Assembly (NCBI GenBank): GCA_031290885.1 | Contig: JAISLQ010000082.1 | Location: 1 to 55,144, forward strand | Length of the DNA stretch: 55,144 bases | Source of the DNA: Acidaminococcales bacterium | GTDB taxonomy: Bacteria > Bacillota > Negativicutes > Acidaminococcales > JAISLQ01 | Direction of reading: 5' to 3' | Shown here: positions 1 through 8,575 of the stretch, one piece after another | How the letters are laid out: every line of letters starts with the position of its first letter | Position numbering within the stretch: the first letter of the stretch is position 1 | Notes under the pieces: generated by a model | Told to the model about the DNA's origin: nothing | Databases searched by the model: none | What the model saw: the letters and a program-made list of their open reading frames with translations, nothing else | Program-made: the position numbers and the translations under genes

Positions 1-190
1 GTGGAACGACAATCTGCCGAGGAAGATTTTAGGCTGCATGACGCCTGCGGAAGCGTTCGCGCAAGAGCTTATGAAAATCAAAGAGGCAATCGCGGCATAA
101 TCCCCTTGCCTAAGCCATGGCAATACAAGGATTGGTGCATGCCAAGCCCTATGGGAAATTTGTTGCATTTGATATTGCAATGAACCGCCC
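1..190 (+). mobile_element. 3' end of an IS30-family insertion sequence (left part outside window)
   Basis: The window opens inside an insertion element. Bases 2-100 encode the C-terminal 32 residues of an IS30-type transposase, and the following 60-90 bases up to about 187 read like the element's terminal segment, ending near the sequence TTGATATTGCAATGAACC. The exact inverted-repeat boundary cannot be fixed because the other end is not in view. The element sits directly upstream of the promoter of the DUF3793 gene, so its outward end lies about 35 bases before that -35 box. Confidence 0.6.
2..100 (+). CDS. IS30-family transposase, C-terminal fragment (partial, cut by window edge)
   Basis: In the frame beginning at base 2 the sequence reads as the end of a transposase, with the motif LPRKILGCMTPAEAF about 15 residues before the stop. 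This matches the conserved C-terminus of IS30-family DDE transposases (RPRKxLGxxTPxExF). The DDE catalytic residues lie upstream, outside the window, so integrity cannot be judged. A longer GTG-started frame over the same bases (1-183) has no family features and is rejected. Confidence 0.7.
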   Translation, partial: WNDNLPRKILGCMTPAEAFAQELMKIKEAIAA

Positions 191-221
191 AAAAAAATTC
201 GCGAATTTTTTGGTTTGCCTA

Positions 222-310
222 TTGACAAACAAAATCGGAACTGGTATTCTATGTTTAGTTAGTTGCGGCTAACTAAATTAAATGCCCTTTAGTTATCTAA
301 GACTAACTAA
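222..310 (+). promoter_or_regulatory. Promoter with two tandem 8-6-8 palindromic operators before DUF3793-flavodoxin
   Basis: A sigma-A-like promoter is visible: TTGACA at 222-227 and TATTCT at 245-250 with a 17-base spacer. Immediately downstream are two inverted repeats of the same design: TTAGTTAG (255-262), 6 bases, CTAACTAA (269-276); and TTAGTTAT (289-296), 6 bases, CTAACTAA (303-310). They start 34 bases apart and cover the transcription start and leader, a position suited to repression. The TTAG-rich half-sites recall DtxR/MntR-type boxes, and the downstream genes are of the iron-limitation kind, so a metal-responsive repressor is a reasonable inference. Confidence 0.65.
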
Positions 311-335
311 GCGCGTTTGTAGCAAGGAGCTGGCT

Positions 336-944
336 ATGCCGGAAATAGCGCGTTTTCTCTCCGACCTGCCTAAATGTGATGGCCGCGAGTACGTTTTGCG
401 GATGCTGGCGTTTACGTTGTCGCCGGTTTTAAAAAAAGTCAAGCCGGCGGAAATAGTGATATTGACCGAGCCTTGCCTTTCCGGTTGCTGGGAAAGGGAA
501 AAAGGCGCCCTGCTGCAAGGACTTAGTTTGTCCTGCCGGGAGCTTTGGTCGACCCGGGGGCGCGCCTGTCTTTTGTTTTATGACCGCAGCCTTTTGGAAA
601 ATGCCCTGTCCGATCCGGAGGCGTTGGGCTTGCTCGGGAACGGCGGCTACGCCGTCAAAGACGGCGCGGAGTCTTTGCTCAATCAATTGGCAAGTCGGAT
701 GGGGCAGCGGGATTTCCCGCACGAAGTCGGCGTTTTCCTCGGTTACCCAGCACCCGACGTAGCTGCTTTTATACGGTTTGGCGGCAAGAATTTCGCGCTT
801 TGCCGCTATTGGAAGGTGTATCATGATGTGGAAGCGGCGCGGCGAAAGTTCTCCGCGATCGACGAAGCCAAAAGGCGGGCGGCTTGCCTTTTGAACAGCG
901 AAGTGCCGGCGGATGCCGCGATTGCCCTTTTGAAAGCAGGCTGA
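336..944 (+). CDS. DUF3793 family protein
   Basis: The product is about 202 residues and belongs to the DUF3793 family. The best marks are near the C-terminus: HEVGVFLGYPAPDV, followed by FRFGGKNFALCRYWKVYHD-like sequence (family pattern HEIGxFLGYPxxDVxxFI...KNxxxxGYWKVY). No biochemical function is established. I start it at ATG 336 because AAGGAG lies at 324-329; an ATG at 282 would begin between the two operator palindromes and has no ribosome binding site. A flavodoxin gene follows 62 bases later. DUF3793 genes are often found beside flavodoxin and ferrous-iron transport genes in anaerobes, which suggests a role in iron or redox homeostasis, but that is inference from context. Confidence 0.8.
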   Translation: MPEIARFLSDLPKCDGREYVLRMLAFTLSPVLKKVKPAEIVILTEPCLSGCWEREKGALLQGLSLSCRELWSTRGRACLLFYDRSLLENALSDPEALGLLGNGGYAVKDGAESLLNQLASRMGQRDFPHEVGVFLGYPAPDVAAFIRFGGKNFALCRYWKVYHDVEAARRKFSAIDEAKRRAACLLNSEVPADAAIALLKAG

Positions 945-1006
945 CGGCGGCCGGCCGTACGGTATAATTTGATTGTTGAAAAATTTTATAGGCGGTGTCC
1001 AAAAAG

Positions 1007-1423
1007 ATGAAGATTTCTCTTGTTTATTGGAGCGGTACAGGCAATACCGAAGCTATGGCGAAGTTTATCGCCGAAGGAGCGGCGGCGGCCGGCGCCCAAG
1101 TCGAGGCAAAGGCTGTCGGCGCGGCGGCAGCCGGCGACGTCCATGGCGCCGATCTCGTGGTTCTCGGCTGCCCCTCCATGGGCGACGAAGCATTGGAGGA
1201 ATATGAGTTCAGCCCGTTTCTGGAGAACGTGCTGCCGACGCTGAAAAATAAAAAAGTCGCCCTTTTTGGTTCTTACGGCTGGGGCGATGGCCGCTGGATG
1301 CGCGAATGGCAGGAAAAAATGTCGGCCGCCGGCTGCTTGCTGGCAGCGGACGGCCTGATGGTCAACGGCGCCCCGGAAGGCGAAGAATGCAAGAAGTTTG
1401 GCGAGTTGCTCGCCAAAGCTTAA
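1007..1423 (+). CDS. Short-chain flavodoxin
   Basis: This is a 138-residue flavodoxin, an FMN electron carrier used by anaerobes in place of ferredoxin when iron is short. The FMN phosphate-binding loop is clear close to the N-terminus (SGTGNTEAMA), with the second loop LGCPSMGDEALEEYEF and the third FGSYGWGDGRWM typical of clostridial-type flavodoxins. A GTG at 995 is in frame, but AGGCGGTG at 990-997 resembles AGGAGGTG and sits 9 bases before ATG 1007, so I use 1007. It is probably co-transcribed with DUF3793 and shares its palindromic operators. Two hairpins follow the gene. Confidence 0.9.
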   Translation: MKISLVYWSGTGNTEAMAKFIAEGAAAAGAQVEAKAVGAAAAGDVHGADLVVLGCPSMGDEALEEYEFSPFLENVLPTLKNKKVALFGSYGWGDGRWMREWQEKMSAAGCLLAADGLMVNGAPEGEECKKFGELLAKA

Positions 1424-1440
1424 CGACGCTATCCCCCTTA

Positions 1441-1468
1441 ACAAAAAAGTCCCCCAACACTTTTTTGT
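1441..1468. terminator. Perfect 10-bp hairpin, probable bidirectional terminator
   Basis: ACAAAAAAGT (1441-1450) and ACTTTTTTGT (1459-1468) are perfect inverted repeats around an 8-base loop. The A/T-rich arms give a U-tract on either strand. It lies between convergent genes (flavodoxin and the metallo-hydrolase). Confidence 0.55.
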
Positions 1469-1488
1469 TCTACTTTATATCCCCCAAA

Positions 1489-1535
1489 CAAACAAGCAGT
1501 CCCTCGCTTACCCCGGCGGGGGATTGCTTGTTTTT
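1489..1535. terminator. Second hairpin with T-tract between convergent genes
   Basis: AACAAGCA (1491-1498) pairs with TGCTTGTT (1525-1532), with further CCC/GGG pairing inside, and the plus strand ends in TTTTT at 1531-1535. It overlaps the last codon of the minus-strand hydrolase gene, so it can end transcription coming from the flavodoxin side. Confidence 0.6.
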
Positions 1536-2154
1536 ACTGCAAAAAGGGGTTCATGCGGCGTTCCCACCCTACCTCGGTAGCCGGGCCGTGTCCGGGCAGA
1601 AGCTTGACGCCGTCCGCAAGGGTGAGTATTTTGCTTTTGATCGACTGCAGCAGTTGGGAATAGGAACCGCCGGGAAAATCGGTGCGGCCAATGGATTCGC
1701 AAAATATCGTGTCGCCGCAGAACACGACGTCCCCGCATTTAAAACAGCAGCCGCCAGGGGTGTGCCCGGGAGTTGCCATAACTTCAAAAGACAGCCCGGC
1801 AACCTCAATTATTTCGCCGTCTTTGAGCAGGCGGCTGGCTTTGTCGCAGGTTATGTTTTCCCCCATAAAGGCGGAAAGGTTAATCCGTGCGCTGGTGAGC
1901 ATGTTCGCGTCTTTCTCCCCGATCATCACCGGCACTTTCAAGGCCCCGGCGACTTCCTTCAGCGCCCCGATATGGTCGGAATGGCCGTGGGTGAGCAAAA
2001 TGGCTTCGATTGTCAATCCCTCGTCTTTGACTGTTTGGAGGATGCGGCGGGCGTCCGCGCCCGGATCTATGATCACGCCGCGCTTTTCTTTTTCGTTGGC
2101 CGCTATATAGCAGTCCGTGCCCAAAGCCCCTACTTCCAAAAGTATTATTTTCAT
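1534..2154 (-). CDS. MBL-fold metallo-hydrolase, glyoxalase II-like
   Basis: A 206-residue metallo-beta-lactamase-fold hydrolase of the hydroxyacylglutathione-hydrolase-like group. The zinc motif HGHSDH is at residues 56-61, with H131 (TPGHTPGG), D148 (CGDT) and H189 (LPGHG) completing the usual set of metal ligands. The true substrate is unknown; thiol-ester hydrolysis is the family activity. The start at ATG 2154 is preceded by GGGGAGGG about 7 bases upstream; an in-frame start at 2220 would add 22 unlikely residues. It lies downstream of dtd on the same strand (71-base gap), as is common in Firmicutes rel-dtd regions. Confidence 0.85.
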   Translation of the reverse strand: MKIILLEVGALGTDCYIAANEKEKRGVIIDPGADARRILQTVKDEGLTIEAILLTHGHSDHIGALKEVAGALKVPVMIGEKDANMLTSARINLSAFMGENITCDKASRLLKDGEIIEVAGLSFEVMATPGHTPGGCCFKCGDVVFCGDTIFCESIGRTDFPGGSYSQLLQSIKSKILTLADGVKLLPGHGPATEVGWERRMNPFLQ

Positions 2155-2225
2155 AAATAAACCCTCCCCGCTGAAATACCGGCGCGAACGAGCGACTGTA
2201 AGGCGGCCGCCCTGCGGCAAAAATT

Positions 2226-2672
2226 TTAAAACGTCTTTCTGCTGTCAAGCAGTATGGTAACAGGCCCGTGATTGACCAGCCCGACAAACATTTCTTCCCG
2301 GAACCGTCCTGTTTGCACAGAAACGGCCTTGGCGCAAATGGCGGCAAATTTTTCATAAAGCCGCTTGGCGTCATCCGGCGGCGCGGCGGCGTCAAATCCC
2401 GGCCGCCGGCCGCGGCGGCAGTCCGCCAGCAGGGTAAATTGAGATACTGCCAGCAACTGGCCTTTTATGTCCTTGAGCGACAGGTTCATTTTTCCGCCGC
2501 CATCGTCAAATATGCGCAGGTTGACGATTTTTTCCGCTAAATAGGCCGCGTCTTCTTCGGTATCGCCCTTTTCCACGCCCAAAAGCGCGGCCAGCCCCCT
2601 GTCTATCCGCGCCGCCCGGACGCCGGCGACGTCCACCCAAGCGTTTGTTACTCTTTGCACAACCGCGCGCAT
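2226..2672 (-). CDS. dtd: D-aminoacyl-tRNA deacylase
   Basis: A 148-residue DTD protein, which hydrolyses D-amino acids (and glycine) from mischarged tRNA. Family hallmarks are the N-terminal MRAVVQRV, the SQFTLLADCRRGRRPGFD segment with the catalytic SQFTL, and the C-terminal NHGPVTILLDS that forms the other part of the cross-subunit active site. Another ATG at 2681 overlaps the relA stop codon (ATGA) and would add three residues; homologues start at MRAVVQ, so I use 2672, but coupling from 2681 is possible. The gene is translationally tied to relA. Confidence 0.92.
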   Translation of the reverse strand: MRAVVQRVTNAWVDVAGVRAARIDRGLAALLGVEKGDTEEDAAYLAEKIVNLRIFDDGGGKMNLSLKDIKGQLLAVSQFTLLADCRRGRRPGFDAAAPPDDAKRLYEKFAAICAKAVSVQTGRFREEMFVGLVNHGPVTILLDSRKTF

Positions 2673-2677
2673 GCCGT

Positions 2678-4882
2678 TCATTCGCCTTTCGCCGAATGGC
2701 GCTCAACGCTTATGACATCTTTGAAGCGCCTCATTTTGCTGATAATATGTTCTAATTGGCTGAGATCGTTTATTTCCAGTTCCATGGAAAGATTGGCCGT
2801 TTTGTTCCGGTGGTTGGTCTTTACTTTGAGCGCGCTCACATTGACTTTTATGTCGGAGGGGACGCTGACTATTTCCGCCAGCACGCCCGGTCTGTCGGTA
2901 GTCAGGGCTTCAATGTTGACGCGGTACAGGGAATTGGGGTCGGCGTCCCAGCTTACGTCGATCATGCGGGCAAATTCATCATCGCTGTTGAGGACGTTCA
3001 GGCAGTCGCGGCGGTGTACGGACACGCCGCGGCCGCGCGTGATGTAGCCGATTATGCTGTCGCCGGGCACAGGGTTGCAGCATCTGGCCAACCTGACCAT
3101 CAGGCCGGACTCGCCTTTGACCAATATGCCTTGGCTCGCTTTGCTTTTGCCGCCTTTGGGCTTTAGTTCGGAAAGCATCTGCGATATTTCCTGGGGCATG
3201 TCCACTTTGAGTTCGGCTTTGTGCATTTCGACAAGTTTCGTAATGACGCCGGGGACGGTCAGCCCACCATAGCCAAGCGATGCCAGCAGGTTGTCTTCCG
3301 AAACGAGGTTCATCTTGGCCGCGAGGTTCTTCAGCCGTTCGGATTTCAGGAAGGCCTTTGTTTCATAGCCCAATCTTTTGCTTTCGCGTTCCAGGAGTTC
3401 GCGCCCTTTGGCTATGTTTTCCTCCCGCCGCGCTTTTTTGAACCAGGCGCGTATTTTGCTTTTGCTGTCCGAGGAGGCGACAATGTTCAGCCAGTCGCGG
3501 CTCGGCCCGTTGGCCTGTTTCGAGGTGATGATTTCGACAATGTCGCCGTTTGAGAGTTTGTATTCCAACGGCATTATGCGCCCGTTGACTTTCGCGCCTA
3601 TGCAGCGGTTGCCGACGTCGGTATGTATCCTGTAAGCAAAATCCACCGGCACGGCGCCGGCCGGCAGATCAATCACGTCGCCGCGCGGCGTAAAGACAAA
3701 TACTTCTTCTTCGGTGAAAACGTCGGTTTTTACGGTGTCGATAAATTCCTTGGTGTCGCGCATGTCTTTGTGCCATTCCAGCATTTGCCGAAGCCAGGAG
3801 AGTTTTTCCTCAAAAGACTTGCTCGCGGATTTGCCGCCTTCTTTGTAGCGCCAGTGCGCGGCGATGCCGTATTCGGAAATGCGGTGCATTTCAAACGTCC
3901 TGATTTGTATTTCCAGCGGCTGCCCCTGGTTTGACATAACGGTAGTATGCAGCGATTGGTACATATTGGACTTGGGCATGGCTATATAGTCTTTGAAGCG
4001 GCCGGGCATGGGCTTCCAGATGGTGTGCGCGACGCCGAGGGCGCCGTAGCAGTCTTTGACGCTGCCGACCAGTACCCGGACCGCCAAAATGTCATATATT
4101 TCACTAAGTTCTTTATGGTCGCGCTGCATTTTCCGATAGATGCTGTAAATGTTTTTTGCCCGGCCGTGCGTGCGGCATTCAATGTTTACTTTGTCCAGTT
4201 CGTTTTTCAGCGTCGCCATGGCCTGGTCGATGATGCTCTCGCGCTCGCGCCTTTGCGCTTTTACTTCATCGACAAGGCCGGCGTAGATGGCAGGTTCGAG
4301 ATAACGGAAAGCAAGATCCTCCAGTTCCCATTTGATGGTATATATGCCCAGCCGGTGCGCCAGCGGGGCAAACAGCTCCAGCGTTTCACGGGCGATGGAT
4401 TTTTGTTTTTCCGGCGGCATGTAAACGAGGGTGCGCATGTTGTGCAGCCGATCGGCCAGTTTGATCAGCACCACCCTGATGTCTTTCGCCATAGCCAGAA
4501 ACATTTTACGGTAGTTTTCCGCCTGCTGGTCTTCTTTGGAAAGGTATTCGATTTTGCCCAATTTGGTCAGGCCGTCCACCAGCAAGGCGACTTCCGCCCC
4601 GAAACCTTCTTTAATGCTTTCGAGGGTGGCGTCCGTGTCTTCCACGACGTCATGCAAAAGCGCCGCAGCGACGCTGTCGGCGTCAAGCTGCAGCATTGCC
4701 AGGATATAGGCCACTCCGAGGGGATGCACTATATAGTCTTCGCCGGAAGCGCGTTTTTGCCCTTTATGGGCGGACAGGGCAATGTCATAGGCTCTTTTCA
4801 GGACTGCTATCTGTTCCGGCGCAAGGTATGTTTCCAACTGCGCAAACAATAAATCCGGCGCAGCAAGTTCTTTTTCCCGCAT
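2678..4882 (-). CDS. relA: Bifunctional (p)ppGpp synthetase/hydrolase, Rel
   Basis: The 734-residue product has the full long-RSH layout: HD hydrolase domain with LLHDVVEDT at residues 75-83, synthetase domain with GRFKDYIAMPKSN, then TGS, a Cys-containing zinc finger domain (RLARCCNPVPGD) and a C-terminal ACT domain. The intact HD motif and the RFKD (RxKD) motif mark the enzyme as bifunctional, able to make and destroy (p)ppGpp. Start ATG 4882 is preceded by GGGAGGAAAA; an extended frame to 5050 would run into recJ. The stop overlaps the dtd start region. recJ lies upstream by 28 bases, so recJ-relA-dtd is probably one transcript. Confidence 0.95.
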   Translation of the reverse strand: MREKELAAPDLLFAQLETYLAPEQIAVLKRAYDIALSAHKGQKRASGEDYIVHPLGVAYILAMLQLDADSVAAALLHDVVEDTDATLESIKEGFGAEVALLVDGLTKLGKIEYLSKEDQQAENYRKMFLAMAKDIRVVLIKLADRLHNMRTLVYMPPEKQKSIARETLELFAPLAHRLGIYTIKWELEDLAFRYLEPAIYAGLVDEVKAQRRERESIIDQAMATLKNELDKVNIECRTHGRAKNIYSIYRKMQRDHKELSEIYDILAVRVLVGSVKDCYGALGVAHTIWKPMPGRFKDYIAMPKSNMYQSLHTTVMSNQGQPLEIQIRTFEMHRISEYGIAAHWRYKEGGKSASKSFEEKLSWLRQMLEWHKDMRDTKEFIDTVKTDVFTEEEVFVFTPRGDVIDLPAGAVPVDFAYRIHTDVGNRCIGAKVNGRIMPLEYKLSNGDIVEIITSKQANGPSRDWLNIVASSDSKSKIRAWFKKARREENIAKGRELLERESKRLGYETKAFLKSERLKNLAAKMNLVSEDNLLASLGYGGLTVPGVITKLVEMHKAELKVDMPQEISQMLSELKPKGGKSKASQGILVKGESGLMVRLARCCNPVPGDSIIGYITRGRGVSVHRRDCLNVLNSDDEFARMIDVSWDADPNSLYRVNIEALTTDRPGVLAEIVSVPSDIKVNVSALKVKTNHRNKTANLSMELEINDLSQLEHIISKMRRFKDVISVERHSAKGE

Positions 4883-4910
4883 TTTTCCTCCCAAGACAGG
4901 AAACAGCCGC

Positions 4911-7265
4911 TCATTCCCCAAAAACCAGGCGCGCCATTTCTTCACGGCTGAGGCTGATACATTGCGCAAGCGCCGAACGGGCACGTTCGGCGTCTTTGAT
5001 CTTTTGCCGGTAAGTATCCGAAAGGTCAAGGCTAAGTTTAGTACCGCCATTTAACGGCGACAAAAAGAAGCTGCCCGCGCTTTCACGGATCGCCCCGATT
5101 TCCCGCAATATTTGCAAGGCGGCGGTTACGGCCGCCAATGGGCGCCCTTCCGCCAGGCGCGGCAACTCCTCGGCGGACGCGCCGCCTAAGGCGCGCAGGT
5201 GCCTATACACGCCGCGCAAGAATTCCGCGTCCGGCTGGAGCGACGCCAGAAGGTCAAGCCGATTGTTGACATCATCTATATTATACAGCAAATGCGCCGT
5301 TTTGATAGAGAGTTTACGCAGGGCGCACCAAAAATTTTGATCATCCAGTGCCGCAAAGGGCGGTTGGGCGAAAGCCGCGTCCGTGGCCGCCGCAGCAGCC
5401 GCAAGGTCAAACTTGGCCGTATCCGGCAAAACGGCGGCCAATTTTTCTTGACATTCCCGGTCAGGGCAGTAAACAAAAATCTCCGCGCGGCGGGCGGCCA
5501 ATTCTTTAAGGTAGCCGATACGGTCAAAACCGGCGCCGCCTCTAAAATCGTATACTATATGGCGAGGCTTCAAATCGGAAGCGATCAAGGTGATCGTTTT
5601 GACTTTGTTCCATTCGTCTTCTTTCGGTTTAAAGGCAATCCCTAATTTGCTTTCCTCGTAAACAATATCTTTCCAGCCGCCCCCGCGCCACATAATAACC
5701 GGCAAGTCGCGGCCGCCGCCGCAGGCTCTGAATTTAAGATGCTGTTTGTCCCTGCCGATAACGGTTATGTTTCTGGCCAGGACTTCTTTTGCCGCCAGCA
5801 CGGGTTCGGGGTTTCCCGCGCCGAAAGGCTCAAGCGCCGACAATTCACGCAAAAGCCGTCCGTCAATCGCGCAAAGCCCGTCAATTTCCATGTCGATCCG
5901 CTGCCGCGGCAAATAGTCGTCAGCAGTGAGGTTGTTGCGGGCATATTCAATTACCGTCCGGGAAAAGTCCGCTATTTTATCTTTTTTGATGGAAAAGCCG
6001 GCCGCCTGGGCATGGCCGCCGTAGCGCAGAAGGTGCTCCCCGGCATAAGAGAGCGCCTCGTACATGTTGAAGCGGCTTATGCTCCGGCAAGACGCTTTGC
6101 AAACATCGTCGCCGCCGCTGACGCTGATTAGCGCGGCGGGGGCATTGTAACGCTCAACCAGCCGGGAAGCTACTATGCCTATGACGCCGGGGTGCCAGCC
6201 GTTTCCGGCCAGCACCAAGAATTCCCGCGCTCCGCCCTGCTTTATGAGCAACTCTTCGGCTTCGGCAAATATTTGCTTTTCAATGCTTTGCCTTTGCGCG
6301 TTCTCTTGTTCGAGCTGCTGCGCCAGTTCGCCGGCGCAATGGGGATCGTCGGTGGTCAACAGTTCCACGCCGCGCCGCGCGCTGGACAGCCGGCCGGAAG
6401 CGTTTAGGCGGGGCGCCAGGCCAAAACTTATGTCGCCGGCGCCTATCGCGCGCCCCTCCAGCCGCGCCTCCTTGATCAAATGCCGCAGACCCACGTTGTC
6501 CGTATTGTTGAGCGCTTTTATCCCCAAGCGCGCTATTTCCCTGTTTTCGTCAAACAGAGGCACTATGTCGGCGACCGTGCCCAAGGCCGCCAGTTCGATT
6601 GAGCCTGTCCAAAATTCGTCGGCGTTTTTTAGTTTTTGCCAAAGCCCCTGGCATAGCTTGAAGGCTACCCCCACGCCGGCCAATTCCTTGCAAGGATAAG
6701 GGCAGCCGGTCTGTTTGGGGTTGATAAGCGCGTAAGATGCCGGCAGTTCGGCGGGCGGGGTATGGTGGTCGGTGATGATGACATCCAGCCCCGGCGGGGC
6801 GTTTTTTATTTCCTCGACCGCGCTTACGCCGCAATCCACCGTTATGACCAGCGCCGCGCCGCCGGCGGCGATCTGTCGCAAGGTATTGCCGTTAAGTCCG
6901 TACCCTTCCGTTTGTCTGTCCGGTATACAGTATTCGACAGGATAGGCAAAGTCCCGGAAAAAGCGGTATAAAAGCGAAACGGCCGTTACCCCGTCCACAT
7001 CGTAGTCGCCGTAAAGGCAGATTCTCTCCCCCTTCTCCAGTGCCCGGACGATGCGCGCAGCCGCCTTTTCCATGTCTTTCAGCAGCCAGGGCGAGTAAAA
7101 GGGCTCTTTGCGGCCATAAAGAAAATCCCGCGCTTGGGCGGGATTTTCGATGCCGCGCGCCAAAAGTATCCCGGCGGCCGTTTGCGAGATGCCGGCCGCT
7201 TGGGCAAGTTCTGCGGCGGCGCTTTTATTTGTGTTGGGCAGTATCCATTTTTTAACAGGAAACAT
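4911..7265 (-). CDS. recJ: Single-stranded-DNA-specific exonuclease RecJ
   Basis: A 784-residue RecJ, a 5'-to-3' ssDNA exonuclease for recombination and mismatch repair. DHH-family motifs are present in order: GDYDVDGVTA, VDCG, ITDHHTP, and the DHHA1 motif GGHAQAAGFSI. After the core comes a long C-terminal region of the kind found in Firmicutes RecJ. The only ATG near the N-terminus is at 7265; the ribosome binding site is weak. LapA-like and secF genes lie directly upstream on the same strand. Confidence 0.95.
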   Translation of the reverse strand: MFPVKKWILPNTNKSAAAELAQAAGISQTAAGILLARGIENPAQARDFLYGRKEPFYSPWLLKDMEKAAARIVRALEKGERICLYGDYDVDGVTAVSLLYRFFRDFAYPVEYCIPDRQTEGYGLNGNTLRQIAAGGAALVITVDCGVSAVEEIKNAPPGLDVIITDHHTPPAELPASYALINPKQTGCPYPCKELAGVGVAFKLCQGLWQKLKNADEFWTGSIELAALGTVADIVPLFDENREIARLGIKALNNTDNVGLRHLIKEARLEGRAIGAGDISFGLAPRLNASGRLSSARRGVELLTTDDPHCAGELAQQLEQENAQRQSIEKQIFAEAEELLIKQGGAREFLVLAGNGWHPGVIGIVASRLVERYNAPAALISVSGGDDVCKASCRSISRFNMYEALSYAGEHLLRYGGHAQAAGFSIKKDKIADFSRTVIEYARNNLTADDYLPRQRIDMEIDGLCAIDGRLLRELSALEPFGAGNPEPVLAAKEVLARNITVIGRDKQHLKFRACGGGRDLPVIMWRGGGWKDIVYEESKLGIAFKPKEDEWNKVKTITLIASDLKPRHIVYDFRGGAGFDRIGYLKELAARRAEIFVYCPDRECQEKLAAVLPDTAKFDLAAAAAATDAAFAQPPFAALDDQNFWCALRKLSIKTAHLLYNIDDVNNRLDLLASLQPDAEFLRGVYRHLRALGGASAEELPRLAEGRPLAAVTAALQILREIGAIRESAGSFFLSPLNGGTKLSLDLSDTYRQKIKDAERARSALAQCISLSREEMARLVFGE

Positions 7266-7277
7266 GATCGGCTTTCG

Positions 7278-7601
7278 TCAATTTTCTGGGGGCGCGTTAT
7301 CGGGGACGGGCTGCGCCGCTTTCTCCAATTCTTCTATCTTTTTTTCCAGCAGAATCTTTTCGTCGGTAAGGATTTTAATTGTTTCATTTTTTTTGCGGCC
7401 TTCCCAAAAGTGTTTCACTTTGAGGTACATGGTAAAAGAAACGCCCACAAGAAGGCCCAAAAAGGCCGAGGCGAGGATCACCAGCACCAACGACGCTTCC
7501 TGCTGAAAAAAAATGAATTTTACCGGCACGACCACCGCGTTTTGCAAGGCAAAAACCGCTACGACCATGCATATCAGCATGGTTACGATAATGAAGGGCA
7601 T
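7278..7601 (-). CDS. LapA-family (DUF1049) small membrane protein
   Basis: A 107-residue protein with two predicted membrane segments (about residues 3-24 and 40-60) followed by a charged coiled-coil (residues 66-95) and a Pro-rich tail. This is the LipopolysAccharide assembly protein A / DUF1049 pattern, with the conserved ALQNAVVVPVKF motif after the first helix. In diderms the family takes part in envelope assembly; its job in Negativicutes is not shown. GGGAGGT sits 7 bases before the ATG. The stop is 12 bases ahead of recJ. Confidence 0.75.
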   Translation of the reverse strand: MPFIIVTMLICMVVAVFALQNAVVVPVKFIFFQQEASLVLVILASAFLGLLVGVSFTMYLKVKHFWEGRKKNETIKILTDEKILLEKKIEELEKAAQPVPDNAPPEN

Positions 7602-7665
7602 GTTAAAACCTCCCGGATAAATATATAGCCGGCTTTTGCGGGGATTTTGCCCCGCAGTTCATTGT

Positions 7666-8556
7666 TCATTTAACCGATTTCAGTTTGCGGCTGTTCAGTT
7701 CGACCCAGAAAGAACCGGCGCAGAAAATGGATGTGTAACTGCCGAAAACCAGCCCCACGAGCAGCGCCAAAGAAAAATTGCGCGTGGTGTCGCCGCCGAA
7801 GCAGTAAAGCGCCGCCGTAACAAAAAGCACGGTCAATACGGTATATATGGAACGGGCCAGCGTTTGCCGGATGCTTTTGTCGGCCAGCGCGGTCAGGGAG
7901 TCGGAACGCCGGAAAGTGCGCATGTTTTCCCTTATCCGGTCAAAAATGACGATGGTGTCGTTTATGGAATAGCCGATGATGGTAAGCAGCGCGGCAACGA
8001 AAGTAGCGTCAATCTCGACCTGAAAAAGCGAGAAAAAGGTCAGTACGGCCATGACGTCCTGCAAAAGGGCGATAATTGAGGCGATGGCGAACTTGAACTC
8101 AAAGCGCCAGGTTATGTAGGCAATCATCAAAAGCCAGGAAAGCGCTATGGCAACGACCGCTTGCCGGGTGATTTCCCCGCCGAGCACGGCGCCGACGTTT
8201 TCTATGCGCAGTACGTCGAAAGCACCCGCTTTAGCGGCCAGGTCATCGGTAACTTTTTTTCGCGCCGAGTCGTCCAAGGCCGCCGTGCGGATAAGCACCG
8301 TACTGTTTCCGTCGGCCCGGCCGGTTTCGCCGGCCAATTGTATTACGCTGTTTTCCAGGCCGTGCGCCCGCAATACTTCCCGTATTTCTTCAATGGTGAC
8401 GGGTTTTGTAAATTTCAGTTCCAGCAGGCTGCCGCCGGTAAAGTCTATCCCGAGGTTAAAGCCGCGGACAAACATTGAAACGAGACCAACCGCCACAACT
8501 ATGGCGGAGATGGCAAACCATATTTTTCTTTTTTCTGTGATCGGAAATATTTTCAT
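7666..8556 (-). CDS. secF: Protein translocase subunit SecF
   Basis: A 296-residue SecF, partner of SecD in the proton-driven complex that helps the Sec translocon export proteins. Visible features are the first membrane helix followed by GIDFTGGSLLELKF, the periplasmic P1-like domain, and the membrane-domain motifs (GYSINDTIVIFDRIRENMR) with five further helices. It follows secD by 19 bases and precedes the LapA-like gene, so the order secD-secF-lapA-recJ is likely one operon. Confidence 0.95.
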   Translation of the reverse strand: MKIFPITEKRKIWFAISAIVVAVGLVSMFVRGFNLGIDFTGGSLLELKFTKPVTIEEIREVLRAHGLENSVIQLAGETGRADGNSTVLIRTAALDDSARKKVTDDLAAKAGAFDVLRIENVGAVLGGEITRQAVVAIALSWLLMIAYITWRFEFKFAIASIIALLQDVMAVLTFFSLFQVEIDATFVAALLTIIGYSINDTIVIFDRIRENMRTFRRSDSLTALADKSIRQTLARSIYTVLTVLFVTAALYCFGGDTTRNFSLALLVGLVFGSYTSIFCAGSFWVELNSRKLKSVK

Positions 8557-8575
8557 CAGTCAAGTAAATCCTTTC

